From: Myxococcales bacterium
Lineage (GTDB): Bacteria; Myxococcota; Myxococcia; Myxococcales; JAJYLH01
Assembly (NCBI GenBank): GCA_021787845.1
Contig: JAJYLH010000001.1
Coordinates: forward strand, 62,001 to 126,000
Reading direction: 5' to 3'
DNA: 64,000 nucleotides
Below the pieces are notes generated by a model. It saw only the letters and a list, made by a program, of their open reading frames with translations, was not told the origin of the DNA and searched no databases. The first letter of the stretch is position 1. Each line of letters opens with the position of its first letter. The translations under genes and the position numbers were made by a program. This document shows, one piece after another, positions 1 through 8,945 of this stretch.

Positions 1-141
1 GCTTCGCCAACGCCACGCTTGGAGCTCATCAATCCCGCCTATCGGTTGAATCCACCCATTCACGTTGATCGACCAGGGCGCTCCATCGACCATCGCTCGA
101 ACGGGAGGGGACGCCTGCCAGCCGTGCGGGCGGGAGAAAGC

Positions 142-999
142 ATGACGGCTCCGCAAAGGACGCGGACGAACGAATCGGTCGAGCCGGAGACGAGCGACGC
201 CGCGGCGTGCTCGCCGGGGTCGTCGGGCATCCCACCGGAAGGGCTACAGGTCATCGGTACCGATGCCGGGGAGCCTTTGGTCCGTCTCGCCCAGGACCGT
301 AACGAGGTGCTGAAGCGGATGGCGGAGACGGACGCGAAGGCGCTCGGCTTCACGAGCGCTACCGCGGGACATACCGAGCGGCAGACGGCGATGGCGCTCG
401 AGCGGACCGCGCACGCGCGCGAGCAGACGCGGCTGTCGACGCGCAGCGCGGAGCTGGCCGGCATCAACACCGACCTCGCGCGGGAACGGACGGGCCTGGC
501 CGGGCAACGAACCGACATGGCGGTCGCGCGCACCGAGATGGCGCGCCGGCGAACCTCTCTCGCTGAGGGGAGGACCGGTCTCGCCCAGCTCCGCACTCGG
601 ATGGCGGAGGAACGCACGGATTTCGCGCGAGAGCGCACTTCCCTCGCCCACGAGCGGACAAGCTACTCCGTCGAGCGCACGGACCTGGCGAAGGAGCGCA
701 ACGAGCTGGCGACGGCGCGCACGCACCTGTCGAACAAGCGCACCGAGCTCGCCCGCGAGCGCACCTGTCTGGCGATGGTCAGGACGGGTCTCGCCCTGCT
801 CACCTTCGGTCTGGCGCTGTTTCGTTTCTCCGGGTTGAACTGGTGGAGCATGTTCGACCTGGGCCTGGCCGTCGCCGGGTTGGCGCTGCTCGGCGCCGGC
901 ATCGCGGGCTACTGGAGAGCGCGAAGGAACATCCGGCACTTGGACCAGGTGCTCGAGGGTTTCGTCGGCCTCGAGCAGGTGGCATTGGAAGACGACTGA
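142..999 (+). CDS. DUF202 membrane protein with a long heptad-repeat helix
   Basis: A 285-residue protein. The ATG at 142 is chosen because GGGAGAAAG lies just upstream; an upstream TTG at 19 has no such site. Residues about 77-217 form roughly twenty consecutive seven-residue units of the form L/M-A-x-x-R-T-x. They run straight into the DUF202 signature (ARERTCLAMVRTGLALLTFG), followed by two hydrophobic segments (about 217-230 and 238-258) and a short charged tail. DUF202 proteins are normally small membrane proteins of unknown function with one copy of this arginine-threonine motif, so this looks like an internal expansion of the family's own helix. No function is assigned. The region before residue 50 is low complexity. 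The gene stands alone on the plus strand, facing the convergent exporter gene. Confidence 0.8.
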   Translation: MTAPQRTRTNESVEPETSDAAACSPGSSGIPPEGLQVIGTDAGEPLVRLAQDRNEVLKRMAETDAKALGFTSATAGHTERQTAMALERTAHAREQTRLSTRSAELAGINTDLARERTGLAGQRTDMAVARTEMARRRTSLAEGRTGLAQLRTRMAEERTDFARERTSLAHERTSYSVERTDLAKERNELATARTHLSNKRTELARERTCLAMVRTGLALLTFGLALFRFSGLNWWSMFDLGLAVAGLALLGAGIAGYWRARRNIRHLDQVLEGFVGLEQVALEDD

Positions 1000-1053
1000 C
1001 GGCGCGTCGCGGCTCGCCCCCACCGTGGGTTCGCGTGACCCCCGGGTGCGCAT

Positions 1054-2568
1054 CTACCCCCCTTCGAGCTGCCTGGCCGCGGCGGCGGCGGCCTCGTCGT
1101 AGGCGACGTCGGCGCGAGCGGCGGAGAGCCCGGCGGCGGCGGCGTTCATCAGCGCGAGGACGACCATCACGAGCACGAACCCGTGCATGAATGCCTTGTA
1201 GCGGGTGACGAGCTGGATGTTGTTGCCGGAGAAGACGTGGTGAATGTGCCAGTAGCCCTTGCGGTGGAGGTAGTCGTGCTCGGCGGAAGTGAAGACCACC
1301 CCGGAGATGTCGACGCCGAAGATGAGGCCGAGCGATCGCATCATGTTCAGAAGACCGCCGGCGACGCCGAGCTTTTCCTTGGGGGCCGCTCCCATGATCG
1401 CGCTGTTGTTGGGCGGCGTGAACAGGCCCATTCCGATGCCGAGCAGCACCAGCTCGGCGATCAAGGTCAAGAGATGGCTCTTGGTGCCGAGGAGGACCAG
1501 GGCTCCGCACGCGCCGGCGGAAAGGAACATCCCGGTGCTGGTCATCAGGCGCGAGCCGAGCTTGTCGGAGACGTAACCCGACAGCGGCGCCACCACCGCC
1601 ATCGCGAGGGGGATGGGCATCAGGAGCGCTCCCGTCAGAGCGACGCCGTAGTGCAGGACCCGTTCGAAGTAGAACGGCATCAGGAAGAGGACTGCGAAGA
1701 GGACGTAGTACGACATCATGCCGGTCAAATTTCCGACCGCGAAGGTGTAGCTGCGAAAGAGCTTGAGGTCGATCAGCGGGTGCGGAGTCCGGAATTCCCG
1801 GGCGACGAAGAGTCCGAGGAAGACGAAGGCGTGCGCGAAGTAGACGAGGATGACGTGCGAGGTCCAGCCGAGCTCGCGTCCGTCGTTGAAGGCGAGCACC
1901 AGGAACGCGAGGCCGGTCGCGAGGAAGAGCGCACCGAAGTAGTCCACCTTCTCCCGGACCTTGGGGCGGATGTTCGGCGGGAGGATCAGTAGCGCGGCGA
2001 TGGTTCCGAAGATGCCGATGGGGATGTTCACGTAGAACACGGCCCGCCAGCCGATGGAGGAGATGAGGATGCCGCCGACGAAGGGGCCGATGGCCATCGA
2101 GACCGCCTGGACCGCGCCCTGGATGCCGATGGCCCGTCCGCGCTCGTTGGCCGGGAACGCTTGCGTGATCAGCGCGACCGAGTTCGCTTGCAACAGGCCC
2201 GCGCCGACCGCTTGAACCACCCGCGCGACGATCATGAACAACGCCGACCCGGACATCCCACAGATCGCCGAGCCGACGGTGAAAACGACGAAGCCCAGGT
2301 TGTAGAGCTTGGAGCGGCCGAACATGTCCGCGAGCCGCCCGAACAACGGAAGGAAGATCGTCAGCGTCAACATGTACGCCATGGCGATCCACTCGACGAC
2401 CCGCATCGAGGTGTGGAAGGTCGTGGTGAGGGTCGGCATCACCACGTTGACGATGCTCACGTCCAGCGCCGACATCGTGGCGCCGACGAGCACCGTGCAG
2501 AGAATGAACCACTTCCACTGGGGACGGGACGAGAAGAACGGATGGGGAAACGGCAATGAGCGGGTCAT
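1054..2568 (-). CDS. DHA2-family (EmrB/QacA-type) MFS drug/proton antiporter
   Basis: A 504-residue, very hydrophobic protein with about fourteen membrane segments, the expected layout for DHA2 drug/proton antiporters. The loop motif GRLADMFGR is the MFS motif A, and the first helix carries the family's SALDVSIVNVVMPTL-type sequence. It should sit in the inner membrane and export small amphipathic compounds; the substrate cannot be read from the sequence. The ATG at 2568 is chosen over an upstream in-frame start at 2769 because GGAGG lies 9 nt before it and the extra N-terminus is unlike the family. No adaptor or outer-membrane partner is adjacent, so the gene appears to be a single transcription unit. 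Confidence 0.88.
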   Translation of the reverse strand: MTRSLPFPHPFFSSRPQWKWFILCTVLVGATMSALDVSIVNVVMPTLTTTFHTSMRVVEWIAMAYMLTLTIFLPLFGRLADMFGRSKLYNLGFVVFTVGSAICGMSGSALFMIVARVVQAVGAGLLQANSVALITQAFPANERGRAIGIQGAVQAVSMAIGPFVGGILISSIGWRAVFYVNIPIGIFGTIAALLILPPNIRPKVREKVDYFGALFLATGLAFLVLAFNDGRELGWTSHVILVYFAHAFVFLGLFVAREFRTPHPLIDLKLFRSYTFAVGNLTGMMSYYVLFAVLFLMPFYFERVLHYGVALTGALLMPIPLAMAVVAPLSGYVSDKLGSRLMTSTGMFLSAGACGALVLLGTKSHLLTLIAELVLLGIGMGLFTPPNNSAIMGAAPKEKLGVAGGLLNMMRSLGLIFGVDISGVVFTSAEHDYLHRKGYWHIHHVFSGNNIQLVTRYKAFMHGFVLVMVVLALMNAAAAGLSAARADVAYDEAAAAAARQLEGG

Positions 2569-2747
2569 TGGCGTGAACCTCCGTCGTTCCCGACCGGCAG
2601 TCGACGCGGCGCGCCAGCTCGGGTTCGATAGGGAGAGCTTGCGGTAGAGCACTCCGGGTGCGCGGCCGAATGCCGCTTCGAGGAGGCTTCGCGCGCTACG
2701 AATCAACGCCTTTCTGCCATCCGCGAGATCCGGTGCTCGGGATGGTA

Positions 2748-2898
2748 GAACCATGCCTATCCAGTTCACTCACCCAGACGTTCGCAGGAGCCGGACCCGT
2801 GAACGTCCGGGTCGGGCACGGCGTCCCTGGCAAACCCGAACACTGACGTGTCCGGCTCCAACTTCGGGGCAATTGCGTCAACCGGATAGGCATGGGTC
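2748..2898. repeat. Imperfect palindromic element of about 150 bp
   Basis: The ends are a perfect 12-bp inverted repeat, CCATGCCTATCC at 2751-2762 and GGATAGGCATGG at 2884-2895. Symmetry continues inward: the two strands translate to recognisably similar peptides (both begin MPI and both contain SRTR, TRT, PAP and DRHGS). A segment of its right arm, near 2834-2864 (CCGGCTCCAACT), recurs at about 27391-27421. There is no reading frame for a transposase, so it resembles a MITE or intergenic palindromic repeat. Confidence 0.6.
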
Positions 2899-2964
2899 GA
2901 ACCCGCTTCGTCCGAAGCCCCCGCTGGTGGTCGCCAGCGTTCCTAGAAGAAAGATGCTCCACGC

Positions 2965-3007
2965 GCGGGCGGGCGCGGCCCAGCCTCTTGGAGTCGCGCC
3001 CGCTCGC
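2965..3007 (-). terminator. Possible terminator after sat
   Basis: GC-rich arms 2965-2977 and 2995-3007 pair almost perfectly around a 17-nt loop, 12 bases beyond the sat stop codon. A TTTCTTCT tract follows only after a gap, so intrinsic termination is plausible but not clear. Confidence 0.4.
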
Positions 3008-3019
3008 CGCTCCCGTCGA

Positions 3020-4207
3020 CTACTGCGCCTGAGACTGGTAGTGGCCCATCAGGATCTTCGCGACCTCCGGCCGGCTGAACTCGGGCGGCAGGTCCATGCC
3101 CTTCGACAGCATCTCGCGCACCTTGGTGCCCGACAAGTTGATGAAGTCCTCCGGCTTGTGGTCGGGGGCATCGCGCATCATCACCACCCGGCCGAGCTTC
3201 TTGCTCCAGGCGGTGTTGTCGGCCTTGAAGATCTCGATCCGCAGCGCGCCCTTCGGCACCTCGTCGAAGATGGTCTGCGCGTCGAACGGCCCGTAGTAGC
3301 TGCCGACGCCGGCATGGTCGCGGCCGACGATGAGATGGGTGCAGCCGGTGTTCTGCCGGAAGACGGCGTGCAGGAGCGCTTCCCTGGGGCCCGCGTACAG
3401 CATGTCGAAGCCGTAGCCGCTGACGAGGACCGTGTTCTTCGGGAAGTACAGCTCGACCATCTTCCGGATGCAGGCGTCGCGCACGTCGGCGGGGATGTCG
3501 CCCGGCTTGAGCTTGCCGAGGAGCATGTGGATGAGGATGCCGTCGGCGTGGACCTGCTCGTACGCCATCCGGCACAGCTCCTCGTGGGCGCGGTGCATGG
3601 GGTTCCGGGTCTGGAAGGCGACCACCTTGTTCCAGCCGAGCTTCTGCATCTCGTCGCGGAGCTGGTAGGCGGTCCGGTAGGTCTCCGGGAAGTCTTTCTC
3701 GAAATAGGAGAAATTCAGGACCTGGATGGGGCCGGAGACCAGCGTGTTGCCGGCGCTGTTGAAGGCGGCGACGCCCGGGTGCTTGGGGTCGGTGGTGCGG
3801 AAGATCTTCTCGGTCATCAGCTTCAGGTCGTCGGCCGAGAGCTCCTCGATCGCCTTGACCTCCATCACCGCGAGGACCGGATGGCCGGCGACGTTCGGGT
3901 CGCGCAGGGCGATCTGCTTCTTGCCGCGAATGGCGCTCGCGTCCTGGACGACGTTGACGATGGGCACCGGCCAGAAGAGCCCGGCGGTGGTCTTCATCTC
4001 GGTCGCCACCTTCAGCGCGTCGGCCTTGTTCATGTAGCCGGTGAGCGGGTTGAAGTAGCCGGCGCCGAGCATGACGGCGTTGGCGGCGGCGGCCGAGGAG
4101 ACGACGAGGGACGGCAGCGATTCCGCCTCCTTCGCGAGGGCGGCGCGCTTGCCGGCGTCCTGGACGTAGAGGGGGTTGAGCTTTTCGGAACCGTACGGCT
4201 TGATCAT
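3020..4207 (-). CDS. sat: Sulfate adenylyltransferase (ATP sulfurylase)
   Basis: A 395-residue cytoplasmic enzyme that makes adenosine 5'-phosphosulfate and pyrophosphate from sulfate and ATP, the first step of sulfate reduction (or the last step of sulfite oxidation if run in reverse). The nucleotide-binding motif QTRNPMHRAH is at 199-208 and GRDHAG at 295-300. The protein begins MIKPYGSEKL, as dissimilatory Sat proteins do, has the usual length, and lacks a fused APS kinase domain. An AGGAGA site precedes the ATG. It is the last gene of the apr-qmo-sat series, 39 nt after qmoC, so co-transcription is likely. No pyrophosphatase gene is in the window, so pyrophosphate must be removed by an enzyme encoded elsewhere. 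Confidence 0.97.
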   Translation of the reverse strand: MIKPYGSEKLNPLYVQDAGKRAALAKEAESLPSLVVSSAAAANAVMLGAGYFNPLTGYMNKADALKVATEMKTTAGLFWPVPIVNVVQDASAIRGKKQIALRDPNVAGHPVLAVMEVKAIEELSADDLKLMTEKIFRTTDPKHPGVAAFNSAGNTLVSGPIQVLNFSYFEKDFPETYRTAYQLRDEMQKLGWNKVVAFQTRNPMHRAHEELCRMAYEQVHADGILIHMLLGKLKPGDIPADVRDACIRKMVELYFPKNTVLVSGYGFDMLYAGPREALLHAVFRQNTGCTHLIVGRDHAGVGSYYGPFDAQTIFDEVPKGALRIEIFKADNTAWSKKLGRVVMMRDAPDHKPEDFINLSGTKVREMLSKGMDLPPEFSRPEVAKILMGHYQSQAQ

Positions 4208-4246
4208 GGCTTTCTCCTGCCTGCCGGCCGCGCTCTTCGAGCGGCG

Positions 4247-5461
4247 TTACGGCAAGCCTGCGGGTGGAGCGGTTACCGGTTCCGCAGCGGCGGGGCTCGG
4301 AATCGGGGTGCGGATGCCCGAAGGGAGCTCCGCGGGCTGGCGGGCGGGAACGCCTCGTACCGCCAACGCCTCGCGCTGCACCTCGGCGAGGTACAGCGCC
4401 AATGGCCGGTAGACCATGTGCGACCACTTGCCGAAAGGAACTTCCAGCACCAAGAGCGGCACCACGAAGCCCAGGTGGACGACGTAGGCGACGTTCGCGG
4501 CGACGTCGAGGCCCACGCGGTGCAGCACGTGCTGGGTGAAGCCGGTGAGCGCGGTCAAGAGCAGCATCACCAGGAAAATCCAGTCGGACTCGTGGGAACG
4601 GCGATCGAGCGGCGCCGCCTGTGTCGCTCGCCCGCGCAGCGAGACGATCACGGTGACGAGGAGCCCCAAGCCGGCGAGATAACCCAAGCCGTGCACCCGC
4701 CAGTCGATGGCCGGGCCGCTCTGCATCCGGTGGAGGAAGAACATGATCAGGACGAAGAGCGTGACGTAGCTGAGCATCAGCCCCAGGTGAACCAGGTAGG
4801 AGCGCTTTCGCCCACAGGCGGCGTAGCGGCTCTGCGTGAAGAACTGGAGAGGAATCAGGGGCAGCTTCTTGAAATAGGCGCTCAGCGGGACCTTCACCCG
4901 CGGCCCCGAACCGGTCGTCCACCACCACATCCGGCTGGAATTGATGGCGAGGAAGAAGGTCAACACCCCGGCCATCGACCAGTCGAAGCGGTGGATCACG
5001 TGCCACGGGAGAAACGCGTGGGGGCCGTCATAGGTGCCGAGGCGGTGGCCCGAGAGAAGACCGTAGGCGAGGAACCCTCCGGCGGCGGCCAAGCCGACGA
5101 GCACCATGGCGAGCACTTCCGCTGCCCCTGAGCGGTAGAACAGGCGCGACAGCCCGGTGATGTCGTAGCGGGACGTGAGCCAGCGGCGCAGGCTCATCAT
5201 CATTTCGCCCGGCTCCGCGCCGCGCGGACAGCGTTCGGAACAGTCGCCGCAGTAGTAGCAGAGCCACGGCTCCAGCGATTGGTCGAGCCGATCGGCGAAG
5301 CCCAAGCGCGCGGTCTGGATAGGCTTGCGCGGGAACGACCAGAGCTCGTCGGCGTGGGGACAGACGGCGGTGCAGGTGCCGCACTGGTAGCACTTGCGCG
5401 CGTCGTGGGCGCCGAACTTCTCGAGATCGAGCATCAGCTTCGGATCGACGCGGGTCGCCAT
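4247..5461 (-). CDS. qmoC: Quinone-interacting membrane-bound oxidoreductase subunit QmoC
   Basis: A 404-residue fusion of a ferredoxin part and a membrane cytochrome b part, as in QmoC. The two [4Fe-4S] motifs are CYQCGTCTAVCP at about 25-36 and CYYCGDCSERCP at about 70-81. About six membrane helices follow (from about residue 115), related to HdrE/NarI-type haem b subunits. QmoC anchors QmoAB to the membrane and exchanges electrons with the quinone pool on behalf of APS reductase. Its ATG lies 2 nt after the qmoB stop codon. The C-terminus is proline- and alanine-rich and without recognisable function. Confidence 0.95.
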   Translation of the reverse strand: MATRVDPKLMLDLEKFGAHDARKCYQCGTCTAVCPHADELWSFPRKPIQTARLGFADRLDQSLEPWLCYYCGDCSERCPRGAEPGEMMMSLRRWLTSRYDITGLSRLFYRSGAAEVLAMVLVGLAAAGGFLAYGLLSGHRLGTYDGPHAFLPWHVIHRFDWSMAGVLTFFLAINSSRMWWWTTGSGPRVKVPLSAYFKKLPLIPLQFFTQSRYAACGRKRSYLVHLGLMLSYVTLFVLIMFFLHRMQSGPAIDWRVHGLGYLAGLGLLVTVIVSLRGRATQAAPLDRRSHESDWIFLVMLLLTALTGFTQHVLHRVGLDVAANVAYVVHLGFVVPLLVLEVPFGKWSHMVYRPLALYLAEVQREALAVRGVPARQPAELPSGIRTPIPSPAAAEPVTAPPAGLP

Positions 5462-5463
5462 CG

Positions 5464-7707
5464 CTAGAACCCCTTCAGCGGGTTGAGCCCCAGGTCGTCG
5501 AGGGTCTTCGCGAAGTCATCGAGGACGGCGGGAATGCGGTCCCACTCGTCGCGGCCGAGCTCGACCACCCGCACCCGCTCCGACTCCAGGCTCAGGCGGG
5601 TCAAGGTCTCCTGCAGGTTCTCCATCCGCTTGTTCGCCAGCTCCGAGCCCTGGATGAAGTGGCACTGGTAGTCGGCGCCGCGCTTGCAGCCGACGAGGAC
5701 GACGCCATCGATGCCCCTCGAGAGCGCTTCCGAAATCCAGATGATGTTGACCGACCCCAGACAGCGGACCGGAATCACCCGGACCCAGGGGTTCCACCGG
5801 GTGCGCTTCATCGCCGCGTCGTCCAGCGCCGGCAGCGCGTCGTTCTCGCAGAGGAGCGCCAGGATCCGCGGCTTCTCCTCGTCCTCCTCCGGCACCTCGA
5901 TGGCCTTGATCATCGAGGCGATACCATCAACAGAGTAATCCGGATAGGATATAATCCGCTCTGGGCACGCGCCGAGGCAGATGCCGCAGCGGCGGCAGCG
6001 CAGCTTGTTGTATTGCGGCGTCCCCTTGGGGTCTTCGTCGATGGCGCCGACGGGGCACTCTTCCGTGCAGCGCTTGCACTGGGTGCAGCGCTGCAGGAAG
6101 AAGCTGGCGAAGCCGACGTCGCCCGAGCGGGGGTGCACCGCTTCCCCTTGGCGCGCGGCGACGATGGCCTGCACCGCTTTCATCGCGGCGCCCCAGCCGT
6201 CCTCCGCCGCCTGGCCCCAGCCCATCGGCGCGCGCACGCAACCGGCCGTGTAGACGCCAGTGCGCCGCGTCTCGTAGGGAAAACAGATGTAGTGCGAATC
6301 GGGGAAGCCGTACGCGAGAACCGGCAGGTCCGGGCCCTGGCGGTAGGAGAGGTTCAGAATCTCCGTGCCCTCGTGGGCCGCCAGGGAGGCCGCCAGCGCT
6401 TCTGCCGCCTTGCGTTGGGTCTCGGACTCGTTCTTCTCGATGCGCTTCTTCGCGTCGCGCAGTTGGCGAATCGCCTCGCCATCGGCGGAGACTGGAACCA
6501 TGCCCGTCGCGAGGACGACCAGGTCCGCCTCGATTTCCACCGCCTCGCCCAGGAGGCTGTCGCTGACGCCGACCCGCAGGCCGTCGCCGCCCGCGGCCAC
6601 CGACTCGACCTCGCCGCGCACGAGCAACACGCCCGACCGGTCCTGCACCGCTTGGTAGAAGCGCTCGAGCTGACCTGGGGTACGCAGGTCGCGGAAGACC
6701 ACCGAGCACTCCACGCCCGGAATCGCTTCCCGAAGCTGCAGGACCTGCCGCAGCGAGGCAGCGCAGCAGTCGGTGGAGCAGTAGGGCAAGTGCTGAGCGT
6801 CGCGGGAGCCCGCGCATTGGATGAACGCCACTCGCTTGATGGCACCGCTGCCGCTAACCGTGAGGCTGCCGTCGGCGAGCCGCCGGTCGAGCTCGGCGGT
6901 GGTGAGGACGCCCTTCTGCCCGTAGCCGAGATGGCTCAGCCGCGACGCGTCGTAGGGCCGCGCGCCGGTCGCTTGGACGATGGCGCCGACCTTGAGCGTT
7001 ATCGGATCCCCGTTGCCCTCCAGCTCGACGGCGAACTGCCCTGGCTGCCCGGCAATCTCCTTGACGCGCGTGGCCAAGAGCACCCGGATGTTGGTGTCCT
7101 TCTCGATCTCGCGGACCAGCTCCGGAATCGGGTTCGCGTGCAGCCGATCGTAGGGCGGCACGTCGGGCACCACCTGCTTCAGCACCGTGAGGTAGCCGCC
7201 CAGCCGCGTCGCCTTCTCGACCAGCACCACCGGGTGGCCGAGGCCGGAGGCGGCGAGCGCCGCGTTGAGCCCAGCGAGACCGCCGCCGACCACCAGCACG
7301 GTCGGCTCGATGGTTTCCTGTGCCCGTTCCGCTGGCTTCATCGTCGCGGCGCGGGCGACGCCCATCCGCAGCAGATCCTCGGCGAGCATCTGGGTGTCTT
7401 CTTCGCCCGCCGGATGGCTCCAGGTCACCTGCTCCCGCAAAACAACGCGTTCGACCGGCATCTTCTCCGGGTCGAAGGAAAGCTCGAGCCGCTTGTGCCG
7501 AGCCGAACAGCCGGCGATCACCAGCGCGTCGACCGCGCCGCTCGCCGCCGCCTGGCGCAAGAGCTCCTGCCCCTCGGGAGCGCACAAGGCCGGATGGAGC
7601 GCTAGCCGAGCGGCACCGCTCTCCTTCGCCAAGCTCTCGAAGCCGTCGGTTCTCAACGACGCCCCGATGCCGCAGCCGGTGCAAACGAACACGCCCACGC
7701 GGCCCAT
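5464..7707 (-). CDS. qmoB: Qmo complex subunit QmoB (HdrA-like flavoprotein with MvhD domain)
   Basis: A 747-residue cytoplasmic protein. It begins with a cysteine motif (CTGCGIG, about 10-16). An FAD-binding Rossmann fold follows (GGGLAGLNAALAASGLG, about 140-156), then two [4Fe-4S] clusters (CTQCKRCTEECP and CRRCGICLGACP, about 535-580). The C-terminus is an MvhD-like [2Fe-2S] domain, recognisable from RCLGSVN and GCKRGADYQCHF. This order is that of QmoB, the HdrA paralogue that works with QmoA in electron transfer or bifurcation to APS reductase. Its start overlaps the qmoA stop by one base (TGATG), which implies translational coupling. Confidence 0.95.
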   Translation of the reverse strand: MGRVGVFVCTGCGIGASLRTDGFESLAKESGAARLALHPALCAPEGQELLRQAAASGAVDALVIAGCSARHKRLELSFDPEKMPVERVVLREQVTWSHPAGEEDTQMLAEDLLRMGVARAATMKPAERAQETIEPTVLVVGGGLAGLNAALAASGLGHPVVLVEKATRLGGYLTVLKQVVPDVPPYDRLHANPIPELVREIEKDTNIRVLLATRVKEIAGQPGQFAVELEGNGDPITLKVGAIVQATGARPYDASRLSHLGYGQKGVLTTAELDRRLADGSLTVSGSGAIKRVAFIQCAGSRDAQHLPYCSTDCCAASLRQVLQLREAIPGVECSVVFRDLRTPGQLERFYQAVQDRSGVLLVRGEVESVAAGGDGLRVGVSDSLLGEAVEIEADLVVLATGMVPVSADGEAIRQLRDAKKRIEKNESETQRKAAEALAASLAAHEGTEILNLSYRQGPDLPVLAYGFPDSHYICFPYETRRTGVYTAGCVRAPMGWGQAAEDGWGAAMKAVQAIVAARQGEAVHPRSGDVGFASFFLQRCTQCKRCTEECPVGAIDEDPKGTPQYNKLRCRRCGICLGACPERIISYPDYSVDGIASMIKAIEVPEEDEEKPRILALLCENDALPALDDAAMKRTRWNPWVRVIPVRCLGSVNIIWISEALSRGIDGVVLVGCKRGADYQCHFIQGSELANKRMENLQETLTRLSLESERVRVVELGRDEWDRIPAVLDDFAKTLDDLGLNPLKGF

Positions 7708-8945
7708 CAGTGACTCCTCGCAGCGGCCATGGCCTTGGCGGCGGCCCCGGTGGCGTCGCGCACACAGCTCGCGACGTCCTCCGGGCGCTTGGCGACCCCG
7801 GCAGCGAACAGGCGCGAGGCCCGGTCTTCCAACGCGAATCCATCCTCATCGCGCGGCACGTGCAGCGGTAGCTCGCCGCTTGCCGGTCGCATCCCGGTCG
7901 CCAGCACGACCAGGTCCGCTTCCAGCTCAGTGAGGCGGCCGGCTTCCTGGTCCTCCAGCTTCAGGCGCAGCGTGCCGTCGCCGGCGCAGGTGACCGACCC
8001 GACCTTGCCCTTGACGAACTTCACGCCCGCGCTCTCGGCCTTCGAGAGCATCGACTCGTTCCGTCCGGGCGCGCGGCGGTCGATGTAGCAGACGGTGACG
8101 GAGGTCTCCGGGAGCGCTTCCCTCAAGTAGAGCGTCTGCTTGAGCGACGCGAGGCAGCACACCGACGAGCAGTAGGGCAGGTGGTTGACGTCGCGGGAGC
8201 CGGCGCACTGGACGAACACCACAGACCGAGGTGGCCGGCCGTCAGACGGGCGGAGGATCCGGCCGCCGGTCGGCCCACTCGGAGACGCGAGACGTTCGAG
8301 CACCACGTTGGAGACGACGTCCGCCAGGACGCCGCCGCCCAACTCGGGCAGCTTCTCCAGCGGATACGGCACCCAGCCGGTGGCGATGACGAGCGCGCCG
8401 GCGTCGAGGTCGATCCGCCGCTCCTTCGCGGACAGGTCGACGGCCTTCGCTGGGCACGCCTCGACGCACTGATGGCAATCGGCCGGGCAGGCCGCGCGGT
8501 CCATCGCGTAGCGGCGGGGCCAAGCATCGAGGTGCGGGATGCGGATGGCTGGGACTTTCGCCAGCCCGAAGTTGAAGGGGTCGGGAACGCTCGTCGGGCA
8601 GACCTTCGCGCACTCTCCGCAAGCGGTGCAGGAGGGCTTGACCCAGGCGGGCTCCTCGCGCAGCGTCACCTTCCAGCCGGTGTCGGTCCGCTCGGCGGCG
8701 ACCAGGTCGGTCCGGGTCAGCACCCGGATGCGGGGGTTCTTCTCCAGCCGCCGGGTGTCGATTTCCAGGCCGCAGGAGGGCGGGCACAGCTTGGGGAAAT
8801 AGCGGTGCAGCTTGGCTACGCGGCCGCCGACGGCGCTGTCCCGCTCGACCAGGACCACCTCCTGGCCGGCCTCGGCGGCTTCCAGCGCGGCGGAGATGCC
8901 CGCGATGCCCGCGCCCAGGACGACGATCGGTTTCGAGGTGGTCAT
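7707..8945 (-). CDS. qmoA: Qmo complex subunit QmoA (HdrA-like flavoprotein)
   Basis: A 412-residue protein with an N-terminal FAD-binding fold (GAGIAGISAALEAAEAGQ), the HdrA-type GGRVAKLHRYFPKLCPP segment, and two cysteine groups (CTACGECAKVCP; CPADCHQCVEACPAKA). QmoA is the smaller HdrA homologue of the QmoABC complex that connects APS reductase to menaquinone. The ATG at 8945 is preceded by AAGGAG and overlaps the stop of the upstream YkgJ-like gene in an ATGA junction. A longer open frame exists upstream, but the family start, MTTSKPIVVLGAGIAG, fits only this ATG. Confidence 0.95.
   Translation of the reverse strand: MTTSKPIVVLGAGIAGISAALEAAEAGQEVVLVERDSAVGGRVAKLHRYFPKLCPPSCGLEIDTRRLEKNPRIRVLTRTDLVAAERTDTGWKVTLREEPAWVKPSCTACGECAKVCPTSVPDPFNFGLAKVPAIRIPHLDAWPRRYAMDRAACPADCHQCVEACPAKAVDLSAKERRIDLDAGALVIATGWVPYPLEKLPELGGGVLADVVSNVVLERLASPSGPTGGRILRPSDGRPPRSVVFVQCAGSRDVNHLPYCSSVCCLASLKQTLYLREALPETSVTVCYIDRRAPGRNESMLSKAESAGVKFVKGKVGSVTCAGDGTLRLKLEDQEAGRLTELEADLVVLATGMRPASGELPLHVPRDEDGFALEDRASRLFAAGVAKRPEDVASCVRDATGAAAKAMAAARSH

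Larger units (their letters stand above)
2569..3019. other. Intergenic region between exporter and sat
   Basis: About 450 bases without a convincing gene. Short reading frames here on both strands mirror each other because the DNA is an imperfect palindrome (2748-2898). A GC-rich inverted repeat next to the sat stop codon may be its terminator. No promoter was recognised for the exporter gene. Confidence 0.6.
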
